DNA of 64,000 bases from assembly GCF_025685395.1 (NCBI RefSeq), contig NZ_JAGSYA010000003.1, positions 1,240,001 to 1,304,000 of the forward strand, written 5' to 3'. A model generated the notes under the pieces. The model was not told where the DNA came from and did not search any database. It worked only from the letters and a program-made list of their open reading frames with translations. The position numbers and the translations under genes are program-made. Position 1 is the stretch's first letter, and every line of letters starts with the position of its first letter. The DNA is from Terriglobus tenax. GTDB taxonomy: Bacteria; Acidobacteriota; Terriglobia; Terriglobales; Acidobacteriaceae. Shown here one piece after another: positions 1 through 9,887 of this stretch.

Positions 1-142
1 GAGGATTGCTTTGTGATCAGTTGGAGTTTCTTCTGCTCTTTCGTAGAGCTGCATTCGGCTTGCACCCTGATCCCATTTCAAAGGCGCAGCCACATTGAAA
101 ACGTGACCGTCTATCCACTCTTAGCAGCGAAGCAATACCAAA

Positions 143-185
143 AAAAGAGACATGGAAGCTGGTACAAGCCTTCCATGTCTCTTTT
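143..185 (-). terminator. Intrinsic terminator after the lipase gene
   Basis: A 16-bp perfect stem (143-158 with 170-185, 11-nt loop) lies just downstream of the stop codon of the minus-strand lipase gene. On the minus strand it ends in a run of T from the A-tract at 141-146, so it reads as a Rho-independent terminator. The opposite side is also T-rich, so it may work in both directions. I see no supported gene in bases 1-142. Confidence 0.8.
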
Positions 186-197
186 CAAGGGGATCTC

Positions 198-1553
198 CTA
201 CCAAAGAAAGTCGATGATTGGCAGCTCCTTTGAAAGATCATTCGAAGGTTGAGCAATGATCGTTTCGCCGCGTAGCGTAACGTAGACGGCCTTCGTGCCG
301 TTTACAGCAGTCAGAAACGAATCGCGGACAGGAAGTCCCTGTGGCTCTTCCGAAAGTGGATTGCCGTTCACTGTGACAGGATCACGTTCGCGCGAAAAGT
401 AGCCTTGCGGACGAGAGATGAGCAGAAGCTCTGCTCCCGCCGGACGAGTCGCCGTATCGCGGGGAACCGGAGCGAACCGCAGGTTCAGCAATGCTGTCGA
501 CCGTGGCAGGGGGGCTTTGTAATAGCGGACATGACGACCTTCCATCTCCAGGTCGAAGCAGTACTCCTGCGTGGAAGAAGCGTTGAACGGCCCCCATTGC
601 CCATCCGCACTGGTGGTAACGGCGTACAGGGGGGCTGCATCGCCAACGCCGTCTTTCCCAACAGCAAAGATCTTGAGATGAATCCCCTGCAGGGGCAGGT
701 TCGTTGGAGCAATGCCGGCAAACCCTGTAACGACGCCGGAGATTTGTACCGTGGGCTCAGGCTGTACGGTGAGCGTTTTGGGTTCTGCTCCAGTAACAAA
801 GCGGAACATCTCGCGGAAGGCCGCAGGTGCAAAGGCGAGCTCACGGTGGTCCAGGTTAGGAAGAACCAGGTTCGTCCCTCCGCGTAATGCGGGGCCATCG
901 AAGCTGATGCCGGTACTGGTTTGCGGCGCCCCGGAGGCGATGCCTGTGGGTTGCGCATATTTATCCAGCTTGTCGCTCCGCAGTGTCAGGAAGCGGACGC
1001 CTGCAACGACTTCATTGCCATCTTCACCGGCCTGGTTCAGGTCTTGCAGATAGTGGCCGCCACCGTTGAACTCTCCGTTCGGGTTAGCGGTTGAGACAAG
1101 GACACCATGATTTGGTGTGCCTGCAAGAATGGCCGCTGCCACATTGTTGCGGCCGCCACCATGTTGAATGTAGTTGCGGATGGTAAGGCCTCCTCGACTG
1201 CTGCCTACCAGGATGACCTTGCTGCTGTGCGTCTCAAGCAAAACCCGGGTGACTATGCTGCTCAACTCCGCTGCCGCATCCACGGTAGAAGAACGGTTCG
1301 CTTCCGGCTTGGTGTCATCCGTACGCGCCGCGGGATTTGAGAAGCGGATGGCATAGAGCCGGTCCTTGGGATAGCCATTCGACTCAAACAGCCAGAGGAT
1401 GCCAACCCATTTGGCCGCATCGTCTCCGTTGCCGTGAACAAAGACGATGGGGTAGTTGGCTTCCGCCTTCGGAGCGGTGTTCTGCCCGAAGGTCGGAAGC
1501 GTAACAAGAATCAGCACAGAGGCCAGGAAGAAGGTTCGTCGATTCAGGATCAT
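198..1553 (-). CDS. Secreted alpha/beta-hydrolase (lipase-like)
   Basis: The 451-residue protein starts with a signal peptide (about residues 1-24, ending TFGQ). An oxyanion-type stretch VFVHGNG lies near 38-43 and a nucleophile elbow GSSRG at 117-121, making Ser119 the likely nucleophile. RSDKLDKYAQP (Asp near 194) and LDHRELAF (His236) complete a plausible Ser-Asp-His triad of the triacylglycerol lipase/esterase class. From about residue 265 to the end is a beta-rich domain, probably for substrate or surface binding. The start codon overlaps the stop of the upstream receptor by one base (TAATG), so the two are co-translated. I infer an exported ester hydrolase releasing material for the receptor; the substrate is unknown. 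Confidence 0.8.
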   Translation of the reverse strand: MILNRRTFFLASVLILVTLPTFGQNTAPKAEANYPIVFVHGNGDDAAKWVGILWLFESNGYPKDRLYAIRFSNPAARTDDTKPEANRSSTVDAAAELSSIVTRVLLETHSSKVILVGSSRGGLTIRNYIQHGGGRNNVAAAILAGTPNHGVLVSTANPNGEFNGGGHYLQDLNQAGEDGNEVVAGVRFLTLRSDKLDKYAQPTGIASGAPQTSTGISFDGPALRGGTNLVLPNLDHRELAFAPAAFREMFRFVTGAEPKTLTVQPEPTVQISGVVTGFAGIAPTNLPLQGIHLKIFAVGKDGVGDAAPLYAVTTSADGQWGPFNASSTQEYCFDLEMEGRHVRYYKAPLPRSTALLNLRFAPVPRDTATRPAGAELLLISRPQGYFSRERDPVTVNGNPLSEEPQGLPVRDSFLTAVNGTKAVYVTLRGETIIAQPSNDLSKELPIIDFLW

Positions 1554-4500
1554 TAAAACTGCACCTTCAGAGCAAACTGGAGCTGACGCGGAGGATAGGT
1601 GGAGGTGATGACACCGAAGGTGGCGTTGGAGATATTGCCATCCGGTGCAGCGAAGTTAGAGCGGTTGAAAAGATTGAAAGCCTCTGCACGGAAGAGTAAC
1701 CCAATCCGTTCCGTGATGGGGAAGCGCTTCGAGATGCCAAGGTCAGTCTGGTAGAAAGCGTATCCACGGACCGTGTTGCGACCCGAGTTGCCGAAAGGGC
1801 TGTAGTAGAGCGGGACGCTTACGTTGGCACGGTTGAGGTAGTTGGTGGGGCTGCGTGTACCTTCCGGTGCCAGCACGGAGCCGCTCACGTCCGGACGATA
1901 GCTGTTGCGGCCAAGGACGGAGAGCACCGGCACCACCTGCTGCTGTGCGTTGGCGGTGTACGACAGGGTAAAGGGTTCACCGGAGCGCATGTTGACGATC
2001 GTATTTACATCCCAGCCGCCCAGCGCGTAGTCGAGAAGACGTGAAGTATTGGCAAGGTAGCTGCGTCCACGGCCGAAGGGCAGCTCATAGACAACGCTGG
2101 TGACATTGTTGAAAGGACGGTTGTAGTTGGATATTCCATGGTCAGCCTGGACGTTGTTGATGTTCTGCACGCTGGTACCGTTGCCGTTGTTGCTGTCAAA
2201 GGCCTGCGATGCGATATCAAGCGTCTTGGACCATGTAAAGCTGTTCAGGAAGTAGAAGCCTTTTGAGGCCTGCTTTTCGAGTCGGATCTGCAGACCGTTG
2301 TAGCTGGAAGTGCCATAGGGCAGTGTCGCGGCGATGGAGCTGAAGGCCTGGTTGGGGCGGCGCAGCTCCACGTTGGTGTTTTCGTTCAGCGCGTTCGGGC
2401 GAGCCTGGTTGATGTCATTGATGATGATCAGGTTCTTGCCATTGTTGCCGACATAGCCTACATCGATAAGCCAGCGGTATGGAAGTTGTCGCTGTACGGA
2501 GACGTAGTAGCTCTGCACCTGCCCGGACGGCGTATCGCGGGGAATGTACTGCACCGTGCTGGCGCGGGGATTGAAGGTGGCCGACGAGGTAAAGTCTGCC
2601 GGGAAACCCTGCTGCGTTGTACGGAAGGACGACGCCCGGGGATCGGACTGCGTTACCGTGGCAAGGATAAAGCGCGGTGCGTTGTACGCAAGGTAGCTGG
2701 TGCCCGTACGGTTGGTGTTGATATAGCCCATCGAGAAGCCGCCATGCACAACCGTGCTGGGACTAACGCTCCACGAAGCTCCGATGCGCGGAGCGAAGTT
2801 GTTGGTGTCCATATTGACCAGGGCGCGATCATAGATCGATCCGGACTTCGCCAGAATCATGGAGTTGCTGACGGGATCGTAGTTGGAGAGCAGGTTGTCC
2901 TTTTCATAGAACGGAGTCACCAGTTCGTAGCGCAGGCCAAGGTTGAGTGTCAGGGTCTTATGCAGCTTCCAGTCATCCTGCGCATAGAAGAAGCCAGCCT
3001 GCTGGCGGTGATTGACGTAGCCGGGGTTCACAAGCTGGTACTGGTTGCGAGCTCCATAAAGAAAGTCGGCAAGGCTATAGAGTGCCTGGTTGGCGCTGAT
3101 CTGTGCTGCCGTAACCGTGCTGCCATTCGGCAACAGCGTGCCAACAGCAGGGGCAGAGAAGAGGGCGGAGTAAACATCACGTCCCAGGATCGGATTGACG
3201 TCGAGGGTGCGCACACCCAGCCACTGGTACTCTGCGCCGGCCTTCAGCGTGTGAGTGCCAAAGATATGCGTCAGGTTAATCTTGGGGTCGTAGAGCTTTG
3301 GGTGCTGAAACTGCGGACTTGTGGCCTGGCGTCCCAATGCGCTGAAGCCAATAAGCGTTTCAGAAGAGATACCGCCCGTATAGGCAGGGTCCGTGGGAAG
3401 GCCAGGGATGCCGAACAGGTCCAGCATGCTGGGTCCGCCGGCCAGCGGCGGGCTCTTTCCGGCAGAAGACTGCGAGTAACCGAAGCCCACATCCAGCAGG
3501 GTACGATCGCTGATCGTCCAGGTCAGGCCGGCGGCCATCGCCTGGATCGGAACGATCTGTGTGCCATTGCCGCCGCCGCCTGCCAGGCCCGTAATCAGGC
3601 CCGGATCAAATACATTGAACTGGCTCTGATCGTAACGGCCGAAAATGCGGATCTTATCCGACATGTAATGGTCAATGCGGATGTCGCCCTTGTTGCGACG
3701 ATCGGTAATGCGATAAAGGCTGGTATAGTTGGCTCCGCTGGTGGCAGAGGTGAGCGCAGGAAGCGCCGCCAGCACCGTGCTGGCGAAACGGATGATATCC
3801 GTGGAGGGAATACGTCCATCGGCATACAGTGCGCCGGTATAAGGGTTCCGCACGGGCACACCAAGCGATCCCTGACGCTGAGAGATCGTAGGCAGCGTCG
3901 CTGACGCAACAGTCGAAGAGACCTCGCGATAGCCTTCATAATCGGTAAAGAAAAAGGTCTTGTCCTTCCAGATCGGTCCGCCAAAGGTGAAGCCAAACTG
4001 GTTCCGGTTCAGACGAGGCTTGCCGTTGGACGCCTTGAAGTATCCGTTCGCGTTGAATTCTGTATTGCGAATGAACTCCCAGACAGTTCCATGAAACTGG
4101 TTTGTGCCACTGCGCAGGCTGGCGATGATCGTGCCGCCGCCACTGCGTCCGTACTCCGCTGGCTGGTTATTGGTGATCAGGCGGAACTCCGCAATGGCGT
4201 CTGGCGGCGGCTGCACAACCTGGTTTGCAAATCCCTGGTTCGAAGTACCAAAGTAGTTGTTGTCCAGGCCGTCGAGAACAAAATTATTCGTTGTGCTGCG
4301 CAAACCGTTTACGTTGAACGATCCTTCACGGAACGAACTGCTGGTGCCGTAGGAACTGGGGGAGCGCATGACGCCTGTGCTCAGCAGCACAAGGTCAGAG
4401 TAGTAGCGTCCATTCAGGGGAAGTTCGCGGATCTGTGCGGAACCAATCGTCTGGCCGCGGTCCGAGCTGTCAATCTGGACCAGCGGAACACTGGCCTGCA

Positions 4501-4849
4501 CGTCCACCACCGTGAGTACCTGCTCCGCGTGAAGCTGGAAGTCGACGCGCTGCCTGGAACCGATTGTGAGGTCGAAGTCCTGGCTCACCTGCGCGCCGAA
4601 ACCAGCATGCTCGGTACGAATGTGATAACGCCCAATGGGCACGGATGGAAATTGAAAAACGCCGCTTGCGTCCGAAACAATCGAGAAGCGGGTCCCACGA
4701 TTCACATCCTCGAGCGTGATCTTTGCGTCTGAAACCGGAAGCTTTGCTTCGTCGGTAACGCTTCCGAGCACGGCGCCCGTATCGAACTGGGCAAGACCTG
4801 CGACAGAGAGGGAGATGAGGCAGACCAACAGAGTAAATAGTTTGCGCAT
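1553..4849 (-). CDS. Oar-like TonB-dependent receptor (1)
   Basis: This 1098-residue outer-membrane protein has a signal peptide (1-20), a carboxypeptidase-regulatory-like beta domain (about 25-105, GAVLGSVTDEAKLPVSDAKI), a plug with PLNGRYYSDLVLLSTGV and NNFVLDGLDNN (about 145-200), then a long beta-barrel. It ends in LQFALKVQF, the aromatic C-terminal signal used by the BAM machinery. The size fits the large Oar-type receptors typical of Acidobacteriota, which often take up oligosaccharides or peptides; the ligand here is unknown. It is the first gene of an operon with the lipase downstream and is divergent from a TetR regulator. A 14-bp palindrome in the shared intergenic region may be its operator. 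Confidence 0.88.
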   Translation of the reverse strand: MRKLFTLLVCLISLSVAGLAQFDTGAVLGSVTDEAKLPVSDAKITLEDVNRGTRFSIVSDASGVFQFPSVPIGRYHIRTEHAGFGAQVSQDFDLTIGSRQRVDFQLHAEQVLTVVDVQASVPLVQIDSSDRGQTIGSAQIRELPLNGRYYSDLVLLSTGVMRSPSSYGTSSSFREGSFNVNGLRSTTNNFVLDGLDNNYFGTSNQGFANQVVQPPPDAIAEFRLITNNQPAEYGRSGGGTIIASLRSGTNQFHGTVWEFIRNTEFNANGYFKASNGKPRLNRNQFGFTFGGPIWKDKTFFFTDYEGYREVSSTVASATLPTISQRQGSLGVPVRNPYTGALYADGRIPSTDIIRFASTVLAALPALTSATSGANYTSLYRITDRRNKGDIRIDHYMSDKIRIFGRYDQSQFNVFDPGLITGLAGGGGNGTQIVPIQAMAAGLTWTISDRTLLDVGFGYSQSSAGKSPPLAGGPSMLDLFGIPGLPTDPAYTGGISSETLIGFSALGRQATSPQFQHPKLYDPKINLTHIFGTHTLKAGAEYQWLGVRTLDVNPILGRDVYSALFSAPAVGTLLPNGSTVTAAQISANQALYSLADFLYGARNQYQLVNPGYVNHRQQAGFFYAQDDWKLHKTLTLNLGLRYELVTPFYEKDNLLSNYDPVSNSMILAKSGSIYDRALVNMDTNNFAPRIGASWSVSPSTVVHGGFSMGYINTNRTGTSYLAYNAPRFILATVTQSDPRASSFRTTQQGFPADFTSSATFNPRASTVQYIPRDTPSGQVQSYYVSVQRQLPYRWLIDVGYVGNNGKNLIIINDINQARPNALNENTNVELRRPNQAFSSIAATLPYGTSSYNGLQIRLEKQASKGFYFLNSFTWSKTLDIASQAFDSNNGNGTSVQNINNVQADHGISNYNRPFNNVTSVVYELPFGRGRSYLANTSRLLDYALGGWDVNTIVNMRSGEPFTLSYTANAQQQVVPVLSVLGRNSYRPDVSGSVLAPEGTRSPTNYLNRANVSVPLYYSPFGNSGRNTVRGYAFYQTDLGISKRFPITERIGLLFRAEAFNLFNRSNFAAPDGNISNATFGVITSTYPPRQLQFALKVQF

Positions 4850-4911
4850 GGGGGCGAACCTAAAGTCGCAAGATCAACCGTGGATGTAGTCCCGGTTACG
4901 AAGCTGTAAAT

Positions 4912-4925
4912 TAAGTAATTACTTA
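4912..4925. promoter_or_regulatory. Palindromic operator candidate, receptor/TetR intergenic region
   Basis: TAAGTAATTACTTA is a perfect 14-bp palindrome located 62 bp upstream of the receptor start and 52 bp upstream of the TetR start. TetR-family regulators commonly bind such AT-rich palindromes in their own divergent promoter. Assignment to the adjacent TetR gene is inference. Confidence 0.5.
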
Positions 4926-4977
4926 CTTTTTCACGTAATCGATTTGCACCGGAACCCGTCTGTGTGGTTTTCTGGGA

Positions 4978-5610
4978 GTGGAAAGCATGAAGGGTCCTGA
5001 GAGACGCGCGCAGCTCATTGAAGAAGCAACTAAACTCTTTTCACAAAAGGGTTTCAATGGAACCACAACCAAGGAGATTGCGGCTTCAGCTGGCATCAAT
5101 GAAGCCCTGATTTTCAAGCATTTTGAGAATAAAGAGGCGCTTTACCGCGCTGTCATTCACGAGTACGTGGAACGCTCTCAAAGGCAAGGCTGGCACGATG
5201 GCATCCGCGACTGCATGCGGCGGAATGCGGATGCAGACCTGTTCCGGAAGCTCATCTCATACGTCATCGAAGCCTATCGGGCTGAGCCGGTCATGCAGCG
5301 ATTGGTACTGTTCGCCATTCTTGAGGGATACCACGAAGAAGCAGACCGCGCCTGTCATCTGCCGAAGACGCTGCAGCGGGAAGTCATCCAGTACATCGTC
5401 CGCAGGCAGGGTGAAGGGAAAATTGCCCCGATGGATCCTGCCGCGGCCTTCCAGATTCTCTTCGGCATGTCCCGCAGCTATGCCATCGGAAAGTATGTCT
5501 ACAAGCTGAAAGAAATGAAAGTCTCCGACGCCAGTGTGGAAGAGGAGTTCACACGCTTTGCCGTGAGAGCTCTTGTGGTGGAGTCAAAGCGAAAGCGTCG
5601 CCATCCATAA
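4978..5610 (+). CDS. TetR/AcrR family transcriptional regulator
   Basis: The protein of 210 residues has a classic TetR N-terminal helix-turn-helix at about 10-56 (LIEEATKLFSQKGFNGTTTKEIAASAGINEALIFKHFENKEAL, quoted in pieces: GTTTKEIAASAGI then LIFKHFENKEAL). The rest is an all-helical ligand-binding and dimer domain of normal length. An internal ATG at 4987 (MKGPERRAQL) is also possible. It is divergent from receptor 1 and convergent with the efflux adaptor gene. It probably represses itself and the receptor/lipase operon through the 4912-4925 palindrome. A role in efflux control is possible but the efflux operon has its own PadR gene. Confidence 0.88.
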   Translation: MESMKGPERRAQLIEEATKLFSQKGFNGTTTKEIAASAGINEALIFKHFENKEALYRAVIHEYVERSQRQGWHDGIRDCMRRNADADLFRKLISYVIEAYRAEPVMQRLVLFAILEGYHEEADRACHLPKTLQREVIQYIVRRQGEGKIAPMDPAAAFQILFGMSRSYAIGKYVYKLKEMKVSDASVEEEFTRFAVRALVVESKRKRRHP

Positions 5611-5627
5611 GGATATGGATGGCGACG
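5596..5627. terminator. Bidirectional hairpin between tetR and the adaptor gene
   Basis: A 13-bp perfect stem (5596-5608 with 5615-5627, 6-nt loop) overlaps the TetR stop codon and lies between two convergent genes. There is no T-run on the plus side, so termination may be weak or Rho-assisted. Confidence 0.55.
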
Positions 5628-5643
5628 TGAAAGATTGAGATTG

Positions 5644-6732
5644 TTACGGCAGGAAAGCTCCCTCGCGGATCTCATCGGTTGCTCGTTTGACGACGAACTG
5701 TCCCTCCGCGATTTGGCCGCGAATGGACACCTGCTCACCGGCTGTCGCTCCTTTGCGAACATCGACCCAGTGCGCATGCCGGTTGACGGAGGTAATCACA
5801 AAAGTCCGCTCAGTGGTCGACACAACGCTCGTAGCCGGAACAAAGAGGGACGTATCGTTCGTCCCTACTGGCCAATCCACCGTGGGATACATTCCTGGAG
5901 CCAGCGCACCCTCAGCGTTGTAGACATCCAGTTCAACCATCATCGCGCGATTCTGCTGATCCAGCGCGTTCGGGATACGGGCAATCTTGCCGGTAAAGGT
6001 TTTTCCCGGATAGGCAGGCGCATGAAACGTCACAACTTTACCCTTCACCGTCGATCCCACATAGCTTTCAGGCACCGGCACGATGAGACGAAGATGGCTT
6101 GTCTGTTGCAGTTTGAGTAGAGGGGTATGTGCTCCGGCATTGACCATCATGCCCGGGTGGACAAGGCGGTCTGTAATCGTTCCATCAAAGGGAGCAACGA
6201 CCCGGAGATAAGATTCCATTTCACCCATTGCCTGCATCTTCTCCTTCGCGGAGCGAACAGCAGCCTTACGGCTCATCACCAGGGAATTCGCGGCGTCTTT
6301 CTGCTTCTCTGCCTGGATGAGTTCGTTCCCGGCCACTGCGCCTGGAGTCTTTGCCGCCTCTTGCATTCGTGTGTAGGTGCTTGCCGCTGCGGCCGCCTGC
6401 GCTTCGGCCTGGGCCTGGTCTGCCTCAGCTTGATGAAGTGCGGACTCCGATGCGTTTGTCTGCGATCGCATCTCCGGTGCGGATAGCTGCACCAGAAGTT
6501 GACCGCGGCGGACCACGCTGCCACGGTCCACCACGACCTTTTCCACGTAGCCTGGAACGCGAGCTTCGATCTCGGTCTGCAGAAATGGCGCAAGCTCACC
6601 TGTTAGTGGAACGGTACGAGCCGCGGAACGGCTCTCCACCTTCACCATCTCGATCCGCGCGGCACTCTGGCCTTGTGCCGAAAGATATAGCGCAAAGGGC
6701 AGGGCAAAAAAAACAAGTTTAGGACTGGGCAT
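5644..6732 (-). CDS. RND efflux periplasmic adaptor (membrane fusion protein)
   Basis: The protein of 362 residues begins with a cleavable-type signal ([22 protein letters not shown]) without a lipobox cysteine. It then has the split biotinyl-lipoyl domain ([20 protein letters not shown], about 54-73) and an Ala/Gln-rich helical hairpin (about 85-165). The second lipoyl half and the beta-barrel and membrane-proximal domains follow ([23 protein letters not shown]). This is the AcrA/MexA fold that links an RND pump to a TolC channel. It overlaps the permease 3' end by 14 bp and is the last gene of the operon, an unusual position because adaptors usually precede the pump. Substrate is unknown. 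Confidence 0.88.
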   Translation of the reverse strand: MPSPKLVFFALPFALYLSAQGQSAARIEMVKVESRSAARTVPLTGELAPFLQTEIEARVPGYVEKVVVDRGSVVRRGQLLVQLSAPEMRSQTNASESALHQAEADQAQAEAQAAAAASTYTRMQEAAKTPGAVAGNELIQAEKQKDAANSLVMSRKAAVRSAKEKMQAMGEMESYLRVVAPFDGTITDRLVHPGMMVNAGAHTPLLKLQQTSHLRLIVPVPESYVGSTVKGKVVTFHAPAYPGKTFTGKIARIPNALDQQNRAMMVELDVYNAEGALAPGMYPTVDWPVGTNDTSLFVPATSVVSTTERTFVITSVNRHAHWVDVRKGATAGEQVSIRGQIAEGQFVVKRATDEIREGAFLP

Positions 6733-9700
6733 AGTAGCGGCTCGCAGGATCTTCAGGATTGAGAGAGTTCGAGGTAGTTGCTGCCTTCCGTTGTAGAAGC
6801 GAATAAATCAGCGGAAGGATCAGAAGCGTCGTGAGAGTCGAGAAGATAAGGCCGCCGATCACCGCGCGGCCCAGAGGAGCGGACTGCGCCCCGCCTTCTC
6901 CGAAGCCAATCGCCAGCGGAACCATGCCGCATATCATCGCCGTTGCTGTCATCAGAACGGCACGGATGCGGCCTGTTGCTCCTGTTCGCATCGCAGCTTC
7001 AACATCCTGATGCTCATGGCGCGCCTGTTCAGCAAAGCTCACCAGCAGAATAGAGTTTGCCACAGAAATGCCCACTGCCATAATGGCGCCCATGAACGAT
7101 TGAAGATTGAGCGTGGTGCCCGTCAAGAGCAGGATCAGGACAACCCCGCTCAGCACGCCGGGAATGGTCGACAGAATGGCCAGTGGAAGCCGCAATGATT
7201 GAAAGTTTGCGATAAGCAGAAGAAAGATAGCCGCAATCGCAAGCAGCAGGCCCGTCCGTAGGCCTGCAATGGTCTCTGTCAGCGCCGGAATCTGTCCGCG
7301 TAGAACCACGGTCGTGCCCTGCGGTGGAGCGGCAATCCGTTTCAGCGCAGCATTGAGTTTGCTCTGCGCTTCGCCGAGCGAAATCCCATGAAGGTTCGCC
7401 GTAACGCTCACAATGCGCTGTCCGCTGAGGCGTTGAATCATCTCGGGCATCGTGCCGTACTGCAGCTTGGCTACCTGGTCAAGCTGTGGCTGTGTCTGTC
7501 CGTCGCGCATCAAGGGAAGTGTCGACAAGGCGTCCACTCCCTGCACGCGGTTGGACGGAAGCTGAACTTGAATCTGGAAGGCATTGCCGTTCTTGGGGTC
7601 ACGCCAGTAGTTCGGAGCAATGAACCTCGACGAGCCGGTTGCCGGCACAAGAGAGTTGCTCACGTCCGCCATCGTTAAGCCGAATTGGCCGGCGGAATCA
7701 CGATTCACCGTCACATCGACAATTGGGTACGACTGCGCTTGAACAACCGAGATATCCCGCAGAAAGTCCAGCGTGTGCAGCTCTGCTTCGACCTTGGCAA
7801 GGTAGGCATAGTCCTTATCGAGGTCGACACCCTGTACATCAATCTGTACTGGAGTTGGCGATCCAAAGCTCATCACCTGGGAGACGATGTCGCCGGCTTC
7901 GAAGGACATCCTCAGGTTCGGCATCTCCTTGTGAAATGCCGAACGGAGTGACTCGCGGAGCTGTTCATCATCCGGGTGTCCAGGACGTAACTGAATCTGA
8001 ACAAGGGCCTCTTCCGGGCCGCTCGTAAAAAGATGGATCAGATTCACAGGGTAGCTCGATGGTTGAACACCCACATAATCGGAGGTGACCTCTATGTTCT
8101 CCTTGCCGATGGTCTTGCGGATCAGATCAAGCGCCTGCATCACCATCGGTTCTGTCTTTTCAATGCGGGTTCCGACTGGAGCCTTGAGCCGTAACCGAAG
8201 CACGGGGCCATTCGAGTCGGGGAAGATCTCTGTTCCAATGCGTGGCGCAACCAAAAGCAGAATGATGGCTGTCAGCGCCAGGTAACCGCCGATCAGTGGC
8301 CACCGCCAGCGGCTCGCGGAACTCAGGTAGCGTCCATATCGCTCGCGTAGTGTACCGAATATCCCTTCCTTCTCTTCACCGCGATGCGACTCTTTCATAA
8401 TCCATGTCGCAAACACCGGCACCAGGCTGCTCGAAAGAAAGTAGGAGGCAATCATGGCAAATCCAACCGCGAGCGAGAGAGGAGCAAAGAGCTGGCGTCC
8501 AATCCCATTCATGAAGAACGAGGGAACAAACACCGCCACCACGCACAACATTGAGAGCAAGCGGGCAGTTACCGTTCGGCGGCACGCTTCCAGCACAGCG
8601 CGAGCGCGAGAGATACCGGGCAGCAGTCGCGTATGAATGTTTTCAATCTCAACGGTCGCTTCATCCACCAGGATTCCTACCGCAAGGGCCAGCCCTCCCA
8701 GCGTCATGACATTGATTGTCTGACCGGTAAGCCACAACAGGATGACCGCGCTGGCGAGTGCGAACGGGATATTTGCTACGACGATGAGCGCGCCACGCCA
8801 ATCCCGTAGGAAGAGCAGAACGACCAGGCCCGTCAGGAAAGCTCCCAGCAGAGCCTCGCGCACCAGGCCGTTGATTGCATTCGAAACATAGCTCGACTGG
8901 TCGAAGGCCAATTGCACATCGACACCGTCTGGCACGACATTTTTGAAACCCGGAAGAGCAGCCTTTACCGCTTGAATCACCGCAAGCGTGGAGGCATCCG
9001 AACGCTTGGTTACCGGGATATACACTGTTCTGCGACCATCTACGTGGGCATAGGCAGTAACAATGTCGGTGCCGTTCTCAATCGAGCCAATATCACGTAG
9101 ATAGACATTCGCTCCCGAATGCGGATGAATCGGCGTCGCCATCAGGTCCGTCAGCTCCGGTCCAAGAGTGGCATTGGTACGGACAATTCGATTCAGCGCG
9201 CCGTCATACAAATTTCCGGAAGGAGCCACAACGGTGCCTGTACTCACAGCCGAAATTGCCTGCTCAGGCGATACCCCATACTGCTTGAGTTTGTCCGGGT
9301 CAAGCGTAACAACAATCGTTCGCTGATTACCGCCAAAGGGAGGAGGAGCAGAGACTCCAGGCAGCGTTGCAAAGAGCGGCCGGACCTGATTGAGTGCAAT
9401 ATTCTGCAACTCTCCCTGGGTATGCGTAGAACTTGTGAATAACAAAAGTCCCACCGCCACGCTTCCGGGATCGAAACGCGTAATGAACGGAGGAACCGTT
9501 CCCGGAGGCATGAACGCTCGCGCGCGGTTCACATAACCAACCGTTTCTCCCATCGCCTGCTCCATGTTCGTTCCTTCACGGAACGTGAGCTTCATCAAGG
9601 CGGCTCCCTGGATACTCTTGCTGTCCACGGATTGAATGCCGGTGATGTAGAGAAAGTGGTACTCGTAGTAATAGGTGAGAAAACCCTCCATCTGGGCTGG

Positions 9701-9865
9701 ATTCATTCCTCCATAGGGTTGGGCCACGTAGATGACCGGGTTGCCAACCTGGGGGAAGATGTCCATACGCATCCGCCCAACCGCCATGAAGAAGCCCGCG
9801 ATGATCGCGATGAGCGCGACGATCAGAGTCAGCGGTCGGGTTAGGGCTGCGAGTACAAGACGCAT
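6719..9865 (-). CDS. RND efflux transporter permease
   Basis: I place the start at 9865 (MRLVLAALTRPLTL), preceded by GGAGATCG, which gives 1048 residues and 22 bp spacing from tolC; a longer ORF begins at 9964 inside tolC. Architecture is the inner-membrane HAE/CusA-type pump: TM1 followed by a porter domain (GNPVIYVAQPYGG), TM2-6, second porter domain and TM8-12, with a duplicated fold. The proton-relay position in TM4 reads VDEATVEIEN (residues 401-402 Asp-Glu) instead of the Asp-Asp pair of AcrB. The C-terminus is short. It works with the adjacent adaptor and TolC-type channel; drug, solvent or metal export cannot be decided. Confidence 0.9.
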   Translation of the reverse strand: MRLVLAALTRPLTLIVALIAIIAGFFMAVGRMRMDIFPQVGNPVIYVAQPYGGMNPAQMEGFLTYYYEYHFLYITGIQSVDSKSIQGAALMKLTFREGTNMEQAMGETVGYVNRARAFMPPGTVPPFITRFDPGSVAVGLLLFTSSTHTQGELQNIALNQVRPLFATLPGVSAPPPFGGNQRTIVVTLDPDKLKQYGVSPEQAISAVSTGTVVAPSGNLYDGALNRIVRTNATLGPELTDLMATPIHPHSGANVYLRDIGSIENGTDIVTAYAHVDGRRTVYIPVTKRSDASTLAVIQAVKAALPGFKNVVPDGVDVQLAFDQSSYVSNAINGLVREALLGAFLTGLVVLLFLRDWRGALIVVANIPFALASAVILLWLTGQTINVMTLGGLALAVGILVDEATVEIENIHTRLLPGISRARAVLEACRRTVTARLLSMLCVVAVFVPSFFMNGIGRQLFAPLSLAVGFAMIASYFLSSSLVPVFATWIMKESHRGEEKEGIFGTLRERYGRYLSSASRWRWPLIGGYLALTAIILLLVAPRIGTEIFPDSNGPVLRLRLKAPVGTRIEKTEPMVMQALDLIRKTIGKENIEVTSDYVGVQPSSYPVNLIHLFTSGPEEALVQIQLRPGHPDDEQLRESLRSAFHKEMPNLRMSFEAGDIVSQVMSFGSPTPVQIDVQGVDLDKDYAYLAKVEAELHTLDFLRDISVVQAQSYPIVDVTVNRDSAGQFGLTMADVSNSLVPATGSSRFIAPNYWRDPKNGNAFQIQVQLPSNRVQGVDALSTLPLMRDGQTQPQLDQVAKLQYGTMPEMIQRLSGQRIVSVTANLHGISLGEAQSKLNAALKRIAAPPQGTTVVLRGQIPALTETIAGLRTGLLLAIAAIFLLLIANFQSLRLPLAILSTIPGVLSGVVLILLLTGTTLNLQSFMGAIMAVGISVANSILLVSFAEQARHEHQDVEAAMRTGATGRIRAVLMTATAMICGMVPLAIGFGEGGAQSAPLGRAVIGGLIFSTLTTLLILPLIYSLLQRKAATTSNSLNPEDPASRYYAQS

Positions 9866-9887
9866 TGCAATCGATCTCCGGATTTCT

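Noticed and set aside
2486-3904. 472-codon plus-strand ORF across receptor 1
   Set aside because: It is antisense to the receptor coding sequence, has no recognisable domain and an Arg/Ala-rich shadow composition.
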